Assembly: GCF_001628715.1 (NCBI RefSeq)
Contig: NZ_CP011120.1
Span: 2,682,501-2,746,500 of the forward strand
Length of the DNA stretch: 64,000 nt
Direction: 5' to 3'
Source: Acetobacter oryzifermentans
GTDB taxonomy: Bacteria > Pseudomonadota > Alphaproteobacteria > Acetobacterales > Acetobacteraceae
Made by a program: the position numbers and the translations under genes. Positions 16,809 through 26,760 of this stretch are shown piece after piece. The notes under the pieces were generated by a model. The model was given only the letters and a program-made list of their open reading frames with translations, was not told where the DNA came from and did not search any database. Numbering within the stretch: the stretch's first letter is position 1; each line of letters opens with the position of its first letter.

Positions 16809-16879
16809 TTTTTTCGTCTTTTTTACCGTATCTGGTCTTGCGGCGTTCCGCGCGAACAGCTAGAACGCCCGCAGACTAA

Positions 16880-16954
<75 letters not shown>

Positions 16955-17055
16955 GTCTCTCCCTTAATACTTTATAAGAATTGCTGTTTCTGTGCTGCGT
17001 TGTGCAAAACAGGAAGCTGTTCGCCTTTTAGATGGCTGCCCTTACCACCTTAAAT

Positions 17056-18141
17056 CTACCTTGCCAGATGCCGGAAAATGGCATCTCCATTTTCAAAAAA
17101 CTTCTCTTTACTGAACTTTTCCAGCACAAATTGCCTTGCATTCTGACCAACCTCAGCAAGCTGCCCTGGCTGCGCAAGAACTGTTGCCAATGTATCGGCC
17201 AACATAATCGGGTTTTCTGGCGGCACCTTCCACCCGGTTACATTTTCTACAATAGACCGATCCATCTCCCCCACCTCACTGCCAATAACAGGCAAGCCTG
17301 CCTGCATGGCCTCATGCATGGCGATACAGAATCCTTCGCGCCGAGATGGCTGAAGATAAAGATGCTGGGTGTATAGAAAATCCTGCGATGAAGATGCAAA
17401 GCCTGAAAAACGAATATTCGTGAGCTTTAATTCTTTTGCCATCTGCTCAAGATGAGCCCGCTCCTGCCCTTCTCCTGCAACAGTCACTTCAAACGCAGGC
17501 AAGGATGTATAGGCCTGAAGGCGCTTAAGGGCTGCGCAGAGAATATCGTAACCTTTGGCAACATGCAGCCGCCCAAGTGAGCCTGCACGAATCACCTCTC
17601 CCTGCGTCCAAGGCTGTGCTGGCTGAATATCCGGCAAAGCTTGAAAAACCGGCCAAGACATAACTTTATTTGCCGACAGTTTGAGGCGTGCGCGCGTAAT
17701 ATCTGCCACGCATTCCGAATCACATACCCATAATTTTGAAAGCGATTTGGCTGCCCGTAAAAGACGAATATTTCCCGGTTTCAAAAACGCATTGTGTTGC
17801 CAACTGATAACCGGCACCCGCAAGCTGCGCCCAACTTGCTGCCCGATCAAAGTAGAGCGTGTTAAAGACGTCCAAATCTGGGTGGGTTGCCACGCAGCCA
17901 GTTTACGGCGTAACCATAAATATGCTTGGAGGTGATCGCTTTCTCCACCTTCTCTAATGTGTATATCCAGCCCCGCAGCTTGGAGCGCTGGCTCTGCCCG
18001 TTTATCCCGTGGGGTCAGCACAAAAACGCCAACATCACACCCACGCGCACGAAAAAAACCCGTAATGGAAGGCACCATAGCGCCCGTGCCACCACCTTCT
18101 AGCGAGTTAATAACGTAGGCAATTTTTTTAGGGTACAGCAC
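17056..18141 (-). CDS. Glycosyltransferase family 4
   Basis: GT-B fold transferase of the RfaG/GT4 type. The start is placed at GTG 18141, with AGGAG eight bases upstream, giving 361 residues that open with the donor-fold motif KKIAYVINSLEGGGTGAMV; an in-frame GTG at 18168 would add 9 residues. The N-terminal domain binds the acceptor (VISWQHNAFLKPGN). The C-terminal domain has the sugar-nucleotide signature region: AGSLGRLHVAKGYD, then QPSRREGFCIAMHEAMQAGLP with the E-x7-E motif. Donor and acceptor are unknown. It is monocistronic, convergent with the tRNA, and not next to other surface-glycan genes except the distant O-antigen ligase-like gene. Confidence 0.9.
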   Translation of the reverse strand: MLYPKKIAYVINSLEGGGTGAMVPSITGFFRARGCDVGVFVLTPRDKRAEPALQAAGLDIHIREGGESDHLQAYLWLRRKLAAWQPTQIWTSLTRSTLIGQQVGRSLRVPVISWQHNAFLKPGNIRLLRAAKSLSKLWVCDSECVADITRARLKLSANKVMSWPVFQALPDIQPAQPWTQGEVIRAGSLGRLHVAKGYDILCAALKRLQAYTSLPAFEVTVAGEGQERAHLEQMAKELKLTNIRFSGFASSSQDFLYTQHLYLQPSRREGFCIAMHEAMQAGLPVIGSEVGEMDRSIVENVTGWKVPPENPIMLADTLATVLAQPGQLAEVGQNARQFVLEKFSKEKFFENGDAIFRHLAR

Positions 18142-18222
18142 GCCATCAGCTCCTGCGCAGAGAAACACTAAAACCCATCTGTTCAGAACTGATTAGGTAA
18201 GCAAAAAACTGTTTCCAGTAAA

Positions 18223-18258
18223 AAGGCAGCACCTTCAAACTTTGAAAAATGCTGCCTT
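18223..18258 (-). terminator. Rho-independent terminator of the tyrS-lipoprotein unit
   Basis: Perfect 9-base arms AAGGCAGCA and TGCTGCCTT with an 18-base loop. Read leftward, the stem is followed by TTTTTACTGG. It lies 7 bases past the glycine-rich lipoprotein stop. Confidence 0.75.
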
Positions 18259-18265
18259 GGCAAGA

Positions 18266-18655
18266 TTATCTGTGACCACCACCAGGGCCACCACCGCCAC
18301 CGGGACCGCCATGACCACCCGGACCACCACCACCGGGACGACCGCCGCCTCCGGGGCCGCCAGGGCCACCACCTGGTGGGCGACCACCACCACCGCCTGG
18401 GCGTGGGCCAGGGCCAAAGCCACCGGGGCCACCATGCCCACCGGGTCGGCCACCGGGGCCAAAACCTGGGCGAGGCCGCGGGCCTCGGCCACCACCGCCC
18501 CAACGGCCATAACCATAATAATCATCATATACGGGGCCATAGCCTGAATACCCGTATGGATAATACAGGCCGCCATCACCATAATAGGGGCCACCGCATG
18601 CGCTTAGGCTGCACAACAGCCCCAAAGCAGACAGTTTTAACGCCAGTTTTTTCAC
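18266..18655 (-). CDS. Glycine/proline-rich lipoprotein
   Basis: Predicted lipoprotein of 129 residues with an extreme composition. The start is GTG 18655, with GGAGG five bases upstream. The signal ends in lipobox LSAC, so C20 is the acylated residue. Residues 21-50 are Tyr/Gly-rich (GLYYPYGYSGYG), and about 52-129 are almost entirely Gly, Pro and Arg in short repeats (GGRPGG, GGPGGHGG), ending GGGHR. No known domain. The repeats resemble disordered RG-rich proteins and could bind polymers or nucleic acids, but nothing shows function. The gene starts 21 bases after tyrS on the same strand and is followed by a terminator, so it is probably cotranscribed with tyrS. Repeat copy number may vary between strains. 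Confidence 0.75.
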   Translation of the reverse strand: MKKLALKLSALGLLCSLSACGGPYYGDGGLYYPYGYSGYGPVYDDYYGYGRWGGGGRGPRPRPGFGPGGRPGGHGGPGGFGPGPRPGGGGGRPPGGGPGGPGGGGRPGGGGPGGHGGPGGGGGPGGGHR

Positions 18656-18676
18656 GGTCGCCTCCTTATCGGTCTA

Positions 18677-19945
18677 TCAGGCTGAACCCCCAACCTTCAC
18701 CAGAACATGATGTTTTTTACCAGCAGAAAGTTTGATGGCTCCATCCACCATATCCTGCTGTGTAATCAGCCTATTTTCATCTTGTATCACATCATTATTA
18801 AGGCGCGCCCCGCCACCTCGTACCAAACGCCGAGCTTCCCCATTTGTTTTAACCAACCCTGCTTCTGCAAACAGGCGAAAAACTGGAATGCCTGCGGCCA
18901 TATCGGCCTCTGCCACTTCATGCACCGGCAGATCTGCCGCAGCTACGCGGCCTTCTTCAAACGTCTGGCGGGCAGCTTCTGCCGCAGCCAAGGCCGCATT
19001 GCGTCCATGACATAGAGCCGTTGCTTCTGTTGCCAGAACTTTCTTGGCTTCGTTAATTTCCGCGCCTTGCAGGGCTTCCAGACGTGCACATTCTTCAAGC
19101 GGCAGTTCGGTAAACAGCCGCAGAAAACGGCCTACATCTGCATCTTCCGTGTTGCGCCAGAACTGCCAGTAATCAAACACTGGTAAACGTTTTTCAGAAA
19201 GCCACACGGCACCGTTGGCTGTCTTGCCCATTTTGGCACCAGATGCCGTTGTAAGCAGTGGTGTAGTTAGCCCCATAACGCTCTTCTGGTCTGTGCGGCG
19301 CACCAGTTCCACACCAGAAATAATGTTGCCCCATTGATCTGACCCGCCAAGCTGCAACACGACATCCATGCGGCGGTTCAATTCACGGAAATCGTAAGAC
19401 TGAAGAATGGAATAGTTGAATTCCAGAAATGTCAGCCCCTGCTCGCGCTCAAGGCGATTTTTTACGGAATCAAACGCCAGCATGCGATTGATAGAAAAAT
19501 GCACCCCCACATCACGCAGCAGGTCAATATAGGCCAGCTTGTCCAGCCAATCTGCATTGTTCACAAGCACTGCTTCTGATGCACCAGAACCAAAGGTGAG
19601 GAACTGGCGCAAGCAACCTTCTATACCGGCCAGATTGGTCTGAATGATATCTTCCGTCATCAACCTCCGGGCTTCTTCCCGGAAGGATGGATCACCAATA
19701 CGGGCTGTGCCGCCACCCACCAGCGCTATTGGCCGGTGGCCGTGTTTTTGCAACAGCCGTAACATCATAATCTGGATAAGGCTGCCAACGTGCAGGCTAT
19801 CTGCCGTAGGATCAAACCCGATATAGGCCGCCACGGATTTTTCTGCCATCAGCGCATCCAGCGCATCGGCATCCGTGCACTGGAAAATAAAGCCGCGTGC
19901 AGCGGCCTCCCGCATGAAAGAACTCTTAAACCCGTTCTCGACCAT
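18677..19945 (-). CDS. tyrS: Tyrosyl-tRNA synthetase
   Basis: Class I synthetase charging tRNA-Tyr. The 422-residue length is normal. The nucleotide motifs are HVGS (residues 52-55, HIGH-equivalent) after [10 protein letters not shown], and KMGKT (KMSKS-equivalent) after TTASGAK; the tyrosine pocket is in [13 protein letters not shown] and [13 protein letters not shown]-terminal S4-like RNA-binding domain ([21 protein letters not shown]) closes the chain. ATG 19945 is the start; it is first in a short transcript with the glycine-rich lipoprotein. Confidence 0.98.
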   Translation of the reverse strand: MVENGFKSSFMREAAARGFIFQCTDADALDALMAEKSVAAYIGFDPTADSLHVGSLIQIMMLRLLQKHGHRPIALVGGGTARIGDPSFREEARRLMTEDIIQTNLAGIEGCLRQFLTFGSGASEAVLVNNADWLDKLAYIDLLRDVGVHFSINRMLAFDSVKNRLEREQGLTFLEFNYSILQSYDFRELNRRMDVVLQLGGSDQWGNIISGVELVRRTDQKSVMGLTTPLLTTASGAKMGKTANGAVWLSEKRLPVFDYWQFWRNTEDADVGRFLRLFTELPLEECARLEALQGAEINEAKKVLATEATALCHGRNAALAAAEAARQTFEEGRVAAADLPVHEVAEADMAAGIPVFRLFAEAGLVKTNGEARRLVRGGGARLNNDVIQDENRLITQQDMVDGAIKLSAGKKHHVLVKVGGSA

Positions 19946-20064
19946 TTATCCTGTCCCTTCTCTCCGGCCCCTGTCTGCAGGGCAGAACCAGCAGACAGAC
20001 GCTCTAGCATGAGAGAGCAGAGAACAGAAACACTCAGCCCAAAAGCATTTGGCTGAAAAAAGCC

Positions 20065-21522
20065 TTAAGCTGTGCCGCCTACGGTCAGGCCAGTCATTTT
20101 AAGGGCAGGCTGGCCCACCCCAACCGGCACGCCTTGCCCGGCTTTACCGCAGGTGCCGATACCGGGGTCTAGCTCCAGATTGCCGCCAATCATGGAAACC
20201 TGCGTCATGGCCTCCGCCCCGCTTCCAATCAGGGTAGCACCTTTTACAGGTGCCGTTACACGGCCATTTTCAATCAGATAAGCTTCAGATGCGGCAAACA
20301 CAAACTTGCCTGAGGTGATATCCACCTGCCCCCCCCCAAAGTGCACCGCGTACAGGCCACGCTTTACGGATGAGATCATTTCCTCCGTTGTAGAAGACCC
20401 GGGCTGCATGATGGTGTTGGTCATGCGCGGCAAAGGCATATGCGCGTATGACTGGCGACGCCCATTTCCTGTAGGCGCCATGCCCATCAAGCGTGCATTC
20501 AGCCTATCCTGCAGGTACCCCTGCAAAATACCGTCTTCAATCAACACCGTGCGGCCTGTGGGCGTGCCCTCATCATCAATAGTCAGGCTGCCGCGCCGGT
20601 CGGGTAGAGATCCATCGTCCACAACCGTAACCCCGGGGGAAGCCACACGCTTACCGATGCGCCCAGCAAATACGGATGTGCCTTTGCGGTTGAAATCCCC
20701 CTCCAACCCGTGGCCAACGGCCTCATGCAGCAAAATGCCGGGCCAACCTGCGCCTAACACAACCTCCATGGCACCTGCTGGTGCGGGTTGTGCTTCTAAT
20801 GCAACCAATGCTTGCCGCAATGCCTCATCCACAGCGCCCTGCCATGTTTCTTCATTCAGCAAGCGGTTGATCTCATACCGGCCACCTAGCCCGTAACTTC
20901 CGCTTTCACGCTTGCCATCATGTTCCACCACAACAGATACATTCAGCCGCACCAAGGGGCGCAAATCTGCCGCACGTGTGCCATCGGCCCGCATAATCTG
21001 CACAGCCTGCCATTCCCCCGAAAGGGAGGCCATAACCTGCACCACACGATTATCTTTGCCCCGCGCATAGGCATCTATTTTTGAAAGCAGGCCAGAACGG
21101 GTTGCAAAATCGCTATCACCCAGCGGGTTGGCGTCTGTGTAAAGCCGCTGGTTGGTGGCCCGTGGCGGTGCTGCCATCTGGCCTGAGCGTCCGGCACGCA
21201 CAGCGCTTACAGCATCTACAGCACGCAATAAGGAAGACCGGCTGAGTTCATCCGAATGGGCAAAACCCGTTTCTTCCCCCAATACAGCGCGCAGACCGAA
21301 TCCGCTGCTGGTATTAAAGGATGCCGAACGGATAACACCATCGTCCAATGCAATGCCTTCACTTTCTCTGTATTCCAGAAAAAGTTCACCATCCTCCATT
21401 CCGGCCAATGCCGTTTTTGTCAGCTTTTCCGCATCATCTTTATGCAGTTGTGCGTCTGGGCGATGAAAAAACAGCTGGTCCGTAACGGCGAGAGCACCCG
21501 GATGCTGAGAGGAAGAAGACAT
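20065..21522 (-). CDS. tldD: Metalloprotease TldD
   Basis: Catalytic subunit of the TldD/TldE zinc protease, which degrades unfolded peptides and processes some modified peptides (microcin B17 and CcdA control in E. coli). With ATG 21522 it has 485 residues; a start at 21579 would add a hydrophobic, unconserved 19-residue leader. The active site is the inverted zinc motif HEAVGHGLEGD (H-E-x3-H), preceded by AGWPGILL, with the downstream metal ligand expected in the C-terminal half (GTCGKAGQGVPVGVGQP is the conserved end region). TldE/PmbA is not in the window. It is downstream of the histidine phosphatase and PLP protein on the same strand. Confidence 0.94.
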   Translation of the reverse strand: MSSSSQHPGALAVTDQLFFHRPDAQLHKDDAEKLTKTALAGMEDGELFLEYRESEGIALDDGVIRSASFNTSSGFGLRAVLGEETGFAHSDELSRSSLLRAVDAVSAVRAGRSGQMAAPPRATNQRLYTDANPLGDSDFATRSGLLSKIDAYARGKDNRVVQVMASLSGEWQAVQIMRADGTRAADLRPLVRLNVSVVVEHDGKRESGSYGLGGRYEINRLLNEETWQGAVDEALRQALVALEAQPAPAGAMEVVLGAGWPGILLHEAVGHGLEGDFNRKGTSVFAGRIGKRVASPGVTVVDDGSLPDRRGSLTIDDEGTPTGRTVLIEDGILQGYLQDRLNARLMGMAPTGNGRRQSYAHMPLPRMTNTIMQPGSSTTEEMISSVKRGLYAVHFGGGQVDITSGKFVFAASEAYLIENGRVTAPVKGATLIGSGAEAMTQVSMIGGNLELDPGIGTCGKAGQGVPVGVGQPALKMTGLTVGGTA

Positions 21523-21647
21523 GCACGACAACCCTTCAGGAAGAAATAGCCACACCGTAATGGCGCATACACAAAACATAGGAAGTTAAACCGCCACGTA
21601 AACCCGGCATGGCTGGCTTTTCCGTAGTAATTTTGGCTGGGCCCGGC

Positions 21648-22343
21648 TTATACGCCGGGCAATTCATTTACAGTTACAACGCGCCAGCCCACGTCCAAAC
21701 GTTCCAGAATGGTTAGCGCCAGATTCTGCACGGAAAAATGAAGTGCTGTTTCCGCATGAATGCGCAAGGCATGGGCCAATGCCGCACGCACTACGCCACC
21801 ATGCGTTACCGCTATAATATCCTGCTGCGCATATTTTTCTGCCAGCCTGTCCAGCAAGCGGCCCACGCGCGCGCAGACATCAATCATGCTTTCACCCTCT
21901 GGCGGGCATTCCGTTGCCCCAACAGCCCAGAACGGATGCGGTGCAAGATTAAGATACTGGGGCAGTTCCTCATAAGGCAGGCCCTGCCATGAGCCTAGAT
22001 TCTGTTCAATCAGATCTGGCTCTACTGTCAGCTTGGCGGGGCCATAGCCAGCTTCCTGCACGGCCTGCGCTGTGCGTTGTGTGCGAGATAACGGGCTTAC
22101 AAGCCAATGTGCTGGCTTAGGCAGGCGTTCTGCCAAAGCCCGATACATAGGGCGTTGCGCAATAAGGCTATCGGGGCACAAAGGCACATCCATTGCGCCG
22201 TACATGCACATACGGGCATTTTCTTCCACCAATGCGTGGCGGATCAGCCAGAAACGCGTAATACCCGGCGCCAATTTAGGGCCATCCAGAAAATGATCCT
22301 GAGATGAAGGTAAAACTTTGGGAAGGTCTCTTATTTCGTTCAT
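21648..22343 (-). CDS. Histidine phosphatase superfamily protein (CobC/GpmB-like)
   Basis: Phosphatase using a phosphohistidine intermediate. ATG 22343 gives 231 residues, with a 54-base gap from the upstream PLP gene; an upstream TTG at 22379 is less likely. Core residues are present: RHAL (Arg-His nucleophile; the usual Gly is Ala), SPLSRTQRTA (second Arg), the acid Glu within PDLIEQNLGSWQG, and the C-terminal VTHGGVVRA. The layout resembles alpha-ribazole phosphatase and small phosphoglycerate-mutase-like enzymes, but the substrate is not evident. It directly follows the 715-residue PLP-fold gene and may act in the same, unknown pathway. Confidence 0.85.
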   Translation of the reverse strand: MNEIRDLPKVLPSSQDHFLDGPKLAPGITRFWLIRHALVEENARMCMYGAMDVPLCPDSLIAQRPMYRALAERLPKPAHWLVSPLSRTQRTAQAVQEAGYGPAKLTVEPDLIEQNLGSWQGLPYEELPQYLNLAPHPFWAVGATECPPEGESMIDVCARVGRLLDRLAEKYAQQDIIAVTHGGVVRAALAHALRIHAETALHFSVQNLALTILERLDVGWRVVTVNELPGV

Positions 22344-22397
22344 AAAGTGTGTTGTGCGGCCAGCTAACTTGTGACGCAAGAGCCGAAATGGCGCCCC

Positions 22398-24545
22398 CTA
22401 CAATGCAACAGGAAGCAATACTTCCGCCTCAACATCCACCACGTTTTCAGACTGCGCAGAAGCCGCCTTTTCCTCCGCTTTCTGCAAAAATGGCCAATAG
22501 CGCAGGATCAGGGAAATCTTTTCCATGACATATTGAACATTTTGTATCTCCTGATCCAGATACGTTTGATACGCCATACCTGTAGGCATATCTGACCCAG
22601 AAATATGGCGGGCACTAACAGAAATTCTTAAAGCACCCGCCATTTGCCCGCGCACCTGTGCATAAGGCACAGCAACAGGCTGTCCTAACTGATAATTTCT
22701 GGCCATAATCTGATACACAGAATCTGGACAGCCGAATGGCAGATAGCCAGAGATATCCTGTTTTAACCACACATGTAGCTGGCGACATTCCTCAAGGTTT
22801 AAGACGGGAGTCATGCCACTATTACCCCCACCATTGATCAGAAAAGAAAAAATGGTTTGCTGTTGATCCCACGCATCGGGCAGAGCGCTCCGCTTTGCAA
22901 AGGTATCTGGCAATAGCTCTATTGTCTGATCCTGCTCCAGAATATGGCGTATTCCACCCAGAAACTGCCCCAAGCGATGGATTTTTTCTGTGGCAGGCAC
23001 GTCAGAAAAACGTTTGATTTCCGCACATGCACCAACCCAGCGCAGTAATAGCCCCAAATTAAACCCATTGTTTAAAGAAGCTGTTGCCTTACAGGCGGGC
23101 CATTCCGCCTGATTAAAATAGGCTACCAGCCCTGATGGCAACACAGCATGATCCAGCCGTTGCCGCCACGCTTCTGGCAATAACAATGACCCACAAAACG
23201 CCGGGCCTGTATAAAATTTGGAACCCGTAACCATAACAGCCCAGCCACGCTGCAAATAGGCCTTGATACGCTCAGGCATCAGGCGCGCTTGGCAAGCATC
23301 CACCACAACATCAATCTGGCCCGGATATGTATGGCAAAGCGCCTGCACCACCTGCATATCGGGAACAAGCTGGCCCGTTTTAGAGGTATCCAGCAAATAA
23401 AGCAGCACACGTTGCCCGGCCTGTATGGCTTTATGAATCTGCTGCTGACAAATATGGAAAATATTTTGCCGAGAATTCAGCTCGCCATTTTCGGTGCGCA
23501 ATGGGGCTGTTACCAACTGTGTGCCTGCTGGAAACCCAGATATCTTCTCGCTTTTGCGAACACGGAAACCCAATGCAGTTGTGCTTGCAAAATGCCGACC
23601 TTGCGTTGCCAATGGCACACCGCTGCCGGTTTCTTCCACACCTGCCAAAACCACACCTACGGCAGGGTTAACAACCAAAGAAAGAGCCAACGCAGCCAGC
23701 ACGGAATCCGTACCTGATGGCGCTAAAATACAGTTATCTGGTTTTTCAACACCGTAATATTGCGCCAAAAAGGCCTTGGTATCTGCTTCAAGCGCAAGCA
23801 ATGGTACTTCTGGAGGCTGCACAAGCATCTCCCGCACCAGCCCCAGCCGACATTTCTCCACAGCATTAAATGCATGCAAAGACGGCGATGAGGCCGTGGA
23901 AGAAGAATACTGTCCGCCTGTTACAGAAGGACTATAGGTGCAGCCATAACGATTCTGATGGGTTTGAGGATTAAGGCCGAGTCTTTCATCCCCACCTTCT
24001 GCCATAAGCACGTCAGAAGATCCGAGGTAAGGCCAGACGCGCTGCACCCACTGGCAAAAATCATTAACATTTTCAGTTTGACCAGAAAAAACCTGCGGAT
24101 CGTTTCCTACCTGAAATACAGAAGATAACTGCTGTTGGCATACCTGCTGCAACCATTCCATATCAGGCAGCCTATCTGCTGCCAGCGCTTCCACCCATCT
24201 TTCCGGGCAGTTTTCTACAGGCCCACCAAAAATCTTCCACCACCGCGCTGCACTGCGGGCGCAAGCTACCCAAATGCGATTTAAATATTTCTTCACATCA
24301 TGCGCAGGCAGGCTATTCAGCAGAAAAGCCAATTCCAGCGCCATGCGCCCATAAAAAGAAATTTGTTCTTTATTTTCCAGAAACAGTTTCCCAAAAACCG
24401 GCGTCCATGCTCCGTTGTGTTGCTCACAAACAAACGGTTTTGATTGCTCTGGTTTTCCAATAACAGGAGAGGAAGCAGCCAGAAATGCCAGTTCCGGAAC
24501 CATATGCACCCACTGCATTGGATCTGTTTGGCGGGTTCCTGTCAT
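22398..24545 (-). CDS. Large PLP-dependent fold-type I protein of unknown function
   Basis: A 715-residue protein whose middle looks like an aminotransferase or class V-type PLP enzyme. The likely phosphate-binding turn is APSGTDS (275-281), the pyridine-N aspartate is D416 in DVVVDACQAR, and the Schiff-base lysine is K443 in VTGSKFYTGPAFCG. Residues 1 to about 230 form a separate Trp/Cys-rich helical region (RIWVACARSAARWWKIFGG; QRVWPYLGSSDVLMAEGGDE) that I do not recognise, and the last 150 residues resemble a small C-terminal PLP subdomain (GALRISVSARH). No substrate can be assigned. It is divergent from rfbB (201-base spacer) and followed by a histidine phosphatase, so a role in surface-glycan or aminosugar metabolism is possible but unproved. 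Confidence 0.75.
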   Translation of the reverse strand: MTGTRQTDPMQWVHMVPELAFLAASSPVIGKPEQSKPFVCEQHNGAWTPVFGKLFLENKEQISFYGRMALELAFLLNSLPAHDVKKYLNRIWVACARSAARWWKIFGGPVENCPERWVEALAADRLPDMEWLQQVCQQQLSSVFQVGNDPQVFSGQTENVNDFCQWVQRVWPYLGSSDVLMAEGGDERLGLNPQTHQNRYGCTYSPSVTGGQYSSSTASSPSLHAFNAVEKCRLGLVREMLVQPPEVPLLALEADTKAFLAQYYGVEKPDNCILAPSGTDSVLAALALSLVVNPAVGVVLAGVEETGSGVPLATQGRHFASTTALGFRVRKSEKISGFPAGTQLVTAPLRTENGELNSRQNIFHICQQQIHKAIQAGQRVLLYLLDTSKTGQLVPDMQVVQALCHTYPGQIDVVVDACQARLMPERIKAYLQRGWAVMVTGSKFYTGPAFCGSLLLPEAWRQRLDHAVLPSGLVAYFNQAEWPACKATASLNNGFNLGLLLRWVGACAEIKRFSDVPATEKIHRLGQFLGGIRHILEQDQTIELLPDTFAKRSALPDAWDQQQTIFSFLINGGGNSGMTPVLNLEECRQLHVWLKQDISGYLPFGCPDSVYQIMARNYQLGQPVAVPYAQVRGQMAGALRISVSARHISGSDMPTGMAYQTYLDQEIQNVQYVMEKISLILRYWPFLQKAEEKAASAQSENVVDVEAEVLLPVAL

Positions 24546-24746
24546 TGAATTAAAAACACCCTCATTTATAGAAGTTCTACCTCAATTAGACTGTGTATAT
24601 TTTTGTCTAACGGGTGAGATATCCTTCTCTATCCAGATTTGCATAGAAAAAACGTAAGAATGCTGGAGAATTGCTTTCTTCTCCCATATGACTGATAAGC
24701 TGTTATCAGGCAATTATATCATTCTGGTCTTGAAGAACGACATAGC

Positions 24747-25805
24747 ATGCGCATCTTATTAACCGGTGGTTGTGGGTTTATCGGGTCTGCCGTTATTCGC
24801 CACATCATACACAATACCTCACATTCTGTCCTGAATGTTGACTGCATGACTTATGCAGCTTCTCCTGAGACAGTTGAAGACGCCCCAGAGAGCGAGCGCT
24901 ATACGTTCTCACAGACCAACATCATAGATACACCTGCGCTGGAAAAGCTGTTCAACAGTTTTAAACCAGATGCAGTTATGCATCTGGCGGCGGAAAGCCA
25001 TGTTGATCGCTCCATTGATGGGCCGGGCGTCTTTATCCAGACAAATGTGGTGGGCACATACTCCATGCTGGAGGCCGCCCGCAAATACTGGATGACTCTG
25101 GATAAGGAAGCGCAAGAAGCCTTCCGCTTTCATCATATCTCCACGGATGAGGTTTTTGGTGCACTCGGCCCCAATGATCCGCCGTTTACCGAAACAACGC
25201 CGTATGATCCACGCAGCCCATATTCGGCCAGCAAGGCATCTTCCGATCATCTGGTTCGGGCTTGGTATCATACCTTCGGGCTGCCCACTTTTGTCACCAA
25301 CACGACAAATAACTACGGCATCTGGCATTTTCCTGAAAAACTGATCCCGCTTATCACCATTAACGCCATTGAGGGCAAAGAACTGCCCGTATATGGCAAG
25401 GGTGACAATGTGCGTGATTGGCTGTTTGTGGAAGACCACGCAGAAGCCCTGGTGAAAGCCGTTGAAACGGGCAAACCTGGTGAAACCTACGCCATTGGCG
25501 CCCGCCAGCCGCGCACCAATCTGGAAGTTGTGCAGACAATCTGCCGCATTCTGGATGAACTCTCTCCAGATGCCGCAGGCCCACATGAACGGCTGATCCG
25601 TTATGTAACAGATCGCCCCGGCCATGATTTCCGTTACGAAATTGATCCTTCCCACGCAGAAAAAGCGTTGGACTGGAAAGCCAAGCATAATTTTGAAACC
25701 GGCATCCGCCGCACTGTCCAGTGGTATCTGGACAACCGCGCGTGGTGGGAAAGCATTCGCGCCCGCCGCTATACTGGCCAGAGACTGGGAACCACTGCTC
25801 CATGA
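24747..25805 (+). CDS. rfbB: dTDP-glucose 4,6-dehydratase
   Basis: Second step of dTDP-L-rhamnose synthesis: converts dTDP-D-glucose to dTDP-4-keto-6-deoxyglucose with bound NAD. It has 352 residues. The Rossmann motif GGCGFIGS lies at residues 7-14, the catalytic region is HISTDEVFG (Thr-Asp-Glu triad) and Y-x3-K is YSASK. Conserved [15 protein letters not shown] and [14 protein letters not shown] segments are present. It is first of four overlapping or closely spaced genes; its TGA overlaps the rfbA ATG (ATGA). In Acetobacter tropicalis the homologous polABCD genes are needed for the pellicle polysaccharide. Confidence 0.97.
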   Translation: MRILLTGGCGFIGSAVIRHIIHNTSHSVLNVDCMTYAASPETVEDAPESERYTFSQTNIIDTPALEKLFNSFKPDAVMHLAAESHVDRSIDGPGVFIQTNVVGTYSMLEAARKYWMTLDKEAQEAFRFHHISTDEVFGALGPNDPPFTETTPYDPRSPYSASKASSDHLVRAWYHTFGLPTFVTNTTNNYGIWHFPEKLIPLITINAIEGKELPVYGKGDNVRDWLFVEDHAEALVKAVETGKPGETYAIGARQPRTNLEVVQTICRILDELSPDAAGPHERLIRYVTDRPGHDFRYEIDPSHAEKALDWKAKHNFETGIRRTVQWYLDNRAWWESIRARRYTGQRLGTTAP

Positions 25806-26713
25806 TTCAAAAACCTGCTACTCCTACCCCCATGAAGGGCATTCTGCTGGCTGGCGGATCTGGCACGCGGCTTTACCCCATGACACTGGCAGCCAGCAAA
25901 CAGTTGCTGCCAGTTTATGATAAACCAATGGTCTATTATCCGCTTTCCACGCTTATGCTGGCAGGTATCAAGGATATCATGATCATCAGCACCCCGCTGG
26001 ATCTGCCGCAGTTTAAGCGCCTGCTAGGAGATGGCTCTCAGTTTGGTGTAAACTTTGAATACCGTGTCCAGCCTTCACCAGATGGTATTCCGCAGGCCTT
26101 CTTGATTGCTGAAGACTGGCTACAGGATGCACCTTGCGCATTGGCTCTGGGTGACAACCTGATCTTTGCCGATCACCTCAGCGCTTCCTTGCAAAAAGCG
26201 GCTGCACGCCCACAAGGCGCTACTGTTTTTGCTTATCAGGTACGTGACCCCGAACGTTATGGGGTTGTTTCCTTTGATGAAACAGACCGTGCGCTTGATA
26301 TTGTGGAAAAGCCCACCAACCCACCTTCAAACTGGGCAGTAACTGGCTTGTATTTCTATGATAACCGTGTGTTGGATTTTGCCAAAAAGGTAAAACCTTC
26401 CGCACGTGGTGAGTTGGAAATTACAGATCTAAACCGTTTTTACCTGGAAGAAGGCAACCTGCAAGTTGAGCGTCTGGGCCGTGGTTGCGCCTGGTTGGAT
26501 GCGGGTATTCCCGATAGCCTGCTAGAAGCCAGCCAGTTTGTGCACACCATTCAGGCACGTCAGGGCATGCTTGTTGGTTCTCCTGCAGAAGTGGCCTTCC
26601 GTATGGGGTATATTTCTGCCGATCATCTTAAAGAACATGCCAAACGCATGGGTAAAACAGAACTGGGCCGGGTATTGTTCAACCTCGCTTCATCTGAAGG
26701 TGCAGGCCACTAA
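25802..26713 (+). CDS. rfbA: Glucose-1-phosphate thymidylyltransferase
   Basis: Makes dTDP-glucose from dTTP and glucose-1-phosphate, first step of the rhamnose donor route and the usual point of feedback inhibition by dTDP-rhamnose. ATG 25802 overlaps the rfbB stop and gives 303 residues ([19 protein letters not shown]); ATG 25832 (MKGILL) is an alternative. The nucleotidyltransferase signature [11 protein letters not shown] and [16 protein letters not shown] are intact, with the metal-binding ALGDNLIF, the sugar-binding [20 protein letters not shown] and [19 protein letters not shown] segments downstream. The in-frame upstream start at 25721 lies inside rfbB and is not used. Confidence 0.97.
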   Translation: MIQKPATPTPMKGILLAGGSGTRLYPMTLAASKQLLPVYDKPMVYYPLSTLMLAGIKDIMIISTPLDLPQFKRLLGDGSQFGVNFEYRVQPSPDGIPQAFLIAEDWLQDAPCALALGDNLIFADHLSASLQKAAARPQGATVFAYQVRDPERYGVVSFDETDRALDIVEKPTNPPSNWAVTGLYFYDNRVLDFAKKVKPSARGELEITDLNRFYLEEGNLQVERLGRGCAWLDAGIPDSLLEASQFVHTIQARQGMLVGSPAEVAFRMGYISADHLKEHAKRMGKTELGRVLFNLASSEGAGH

Positions 26714-26760
26714 GGCCTGCTTTTTCCTTTCCCCTATAGCAACGCAGGAGTTTCCCGCGC

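Noticed and set aside
18266..18555. Short GGN-rich repeats resembling a CRISPR or satellite array
   Set aside because: They are in-frame codon repeats of a glycine-rich lipoprotein with no regular repeat-spacer pattern.
24909..25688. Long open frame (259 codons) antisense to rfbB
   Set aside because: Fully overlaps a well-conserved dehydratase gene; the translated sequence shows no domain and no ribosome site, so it is a codon-bias shadow.
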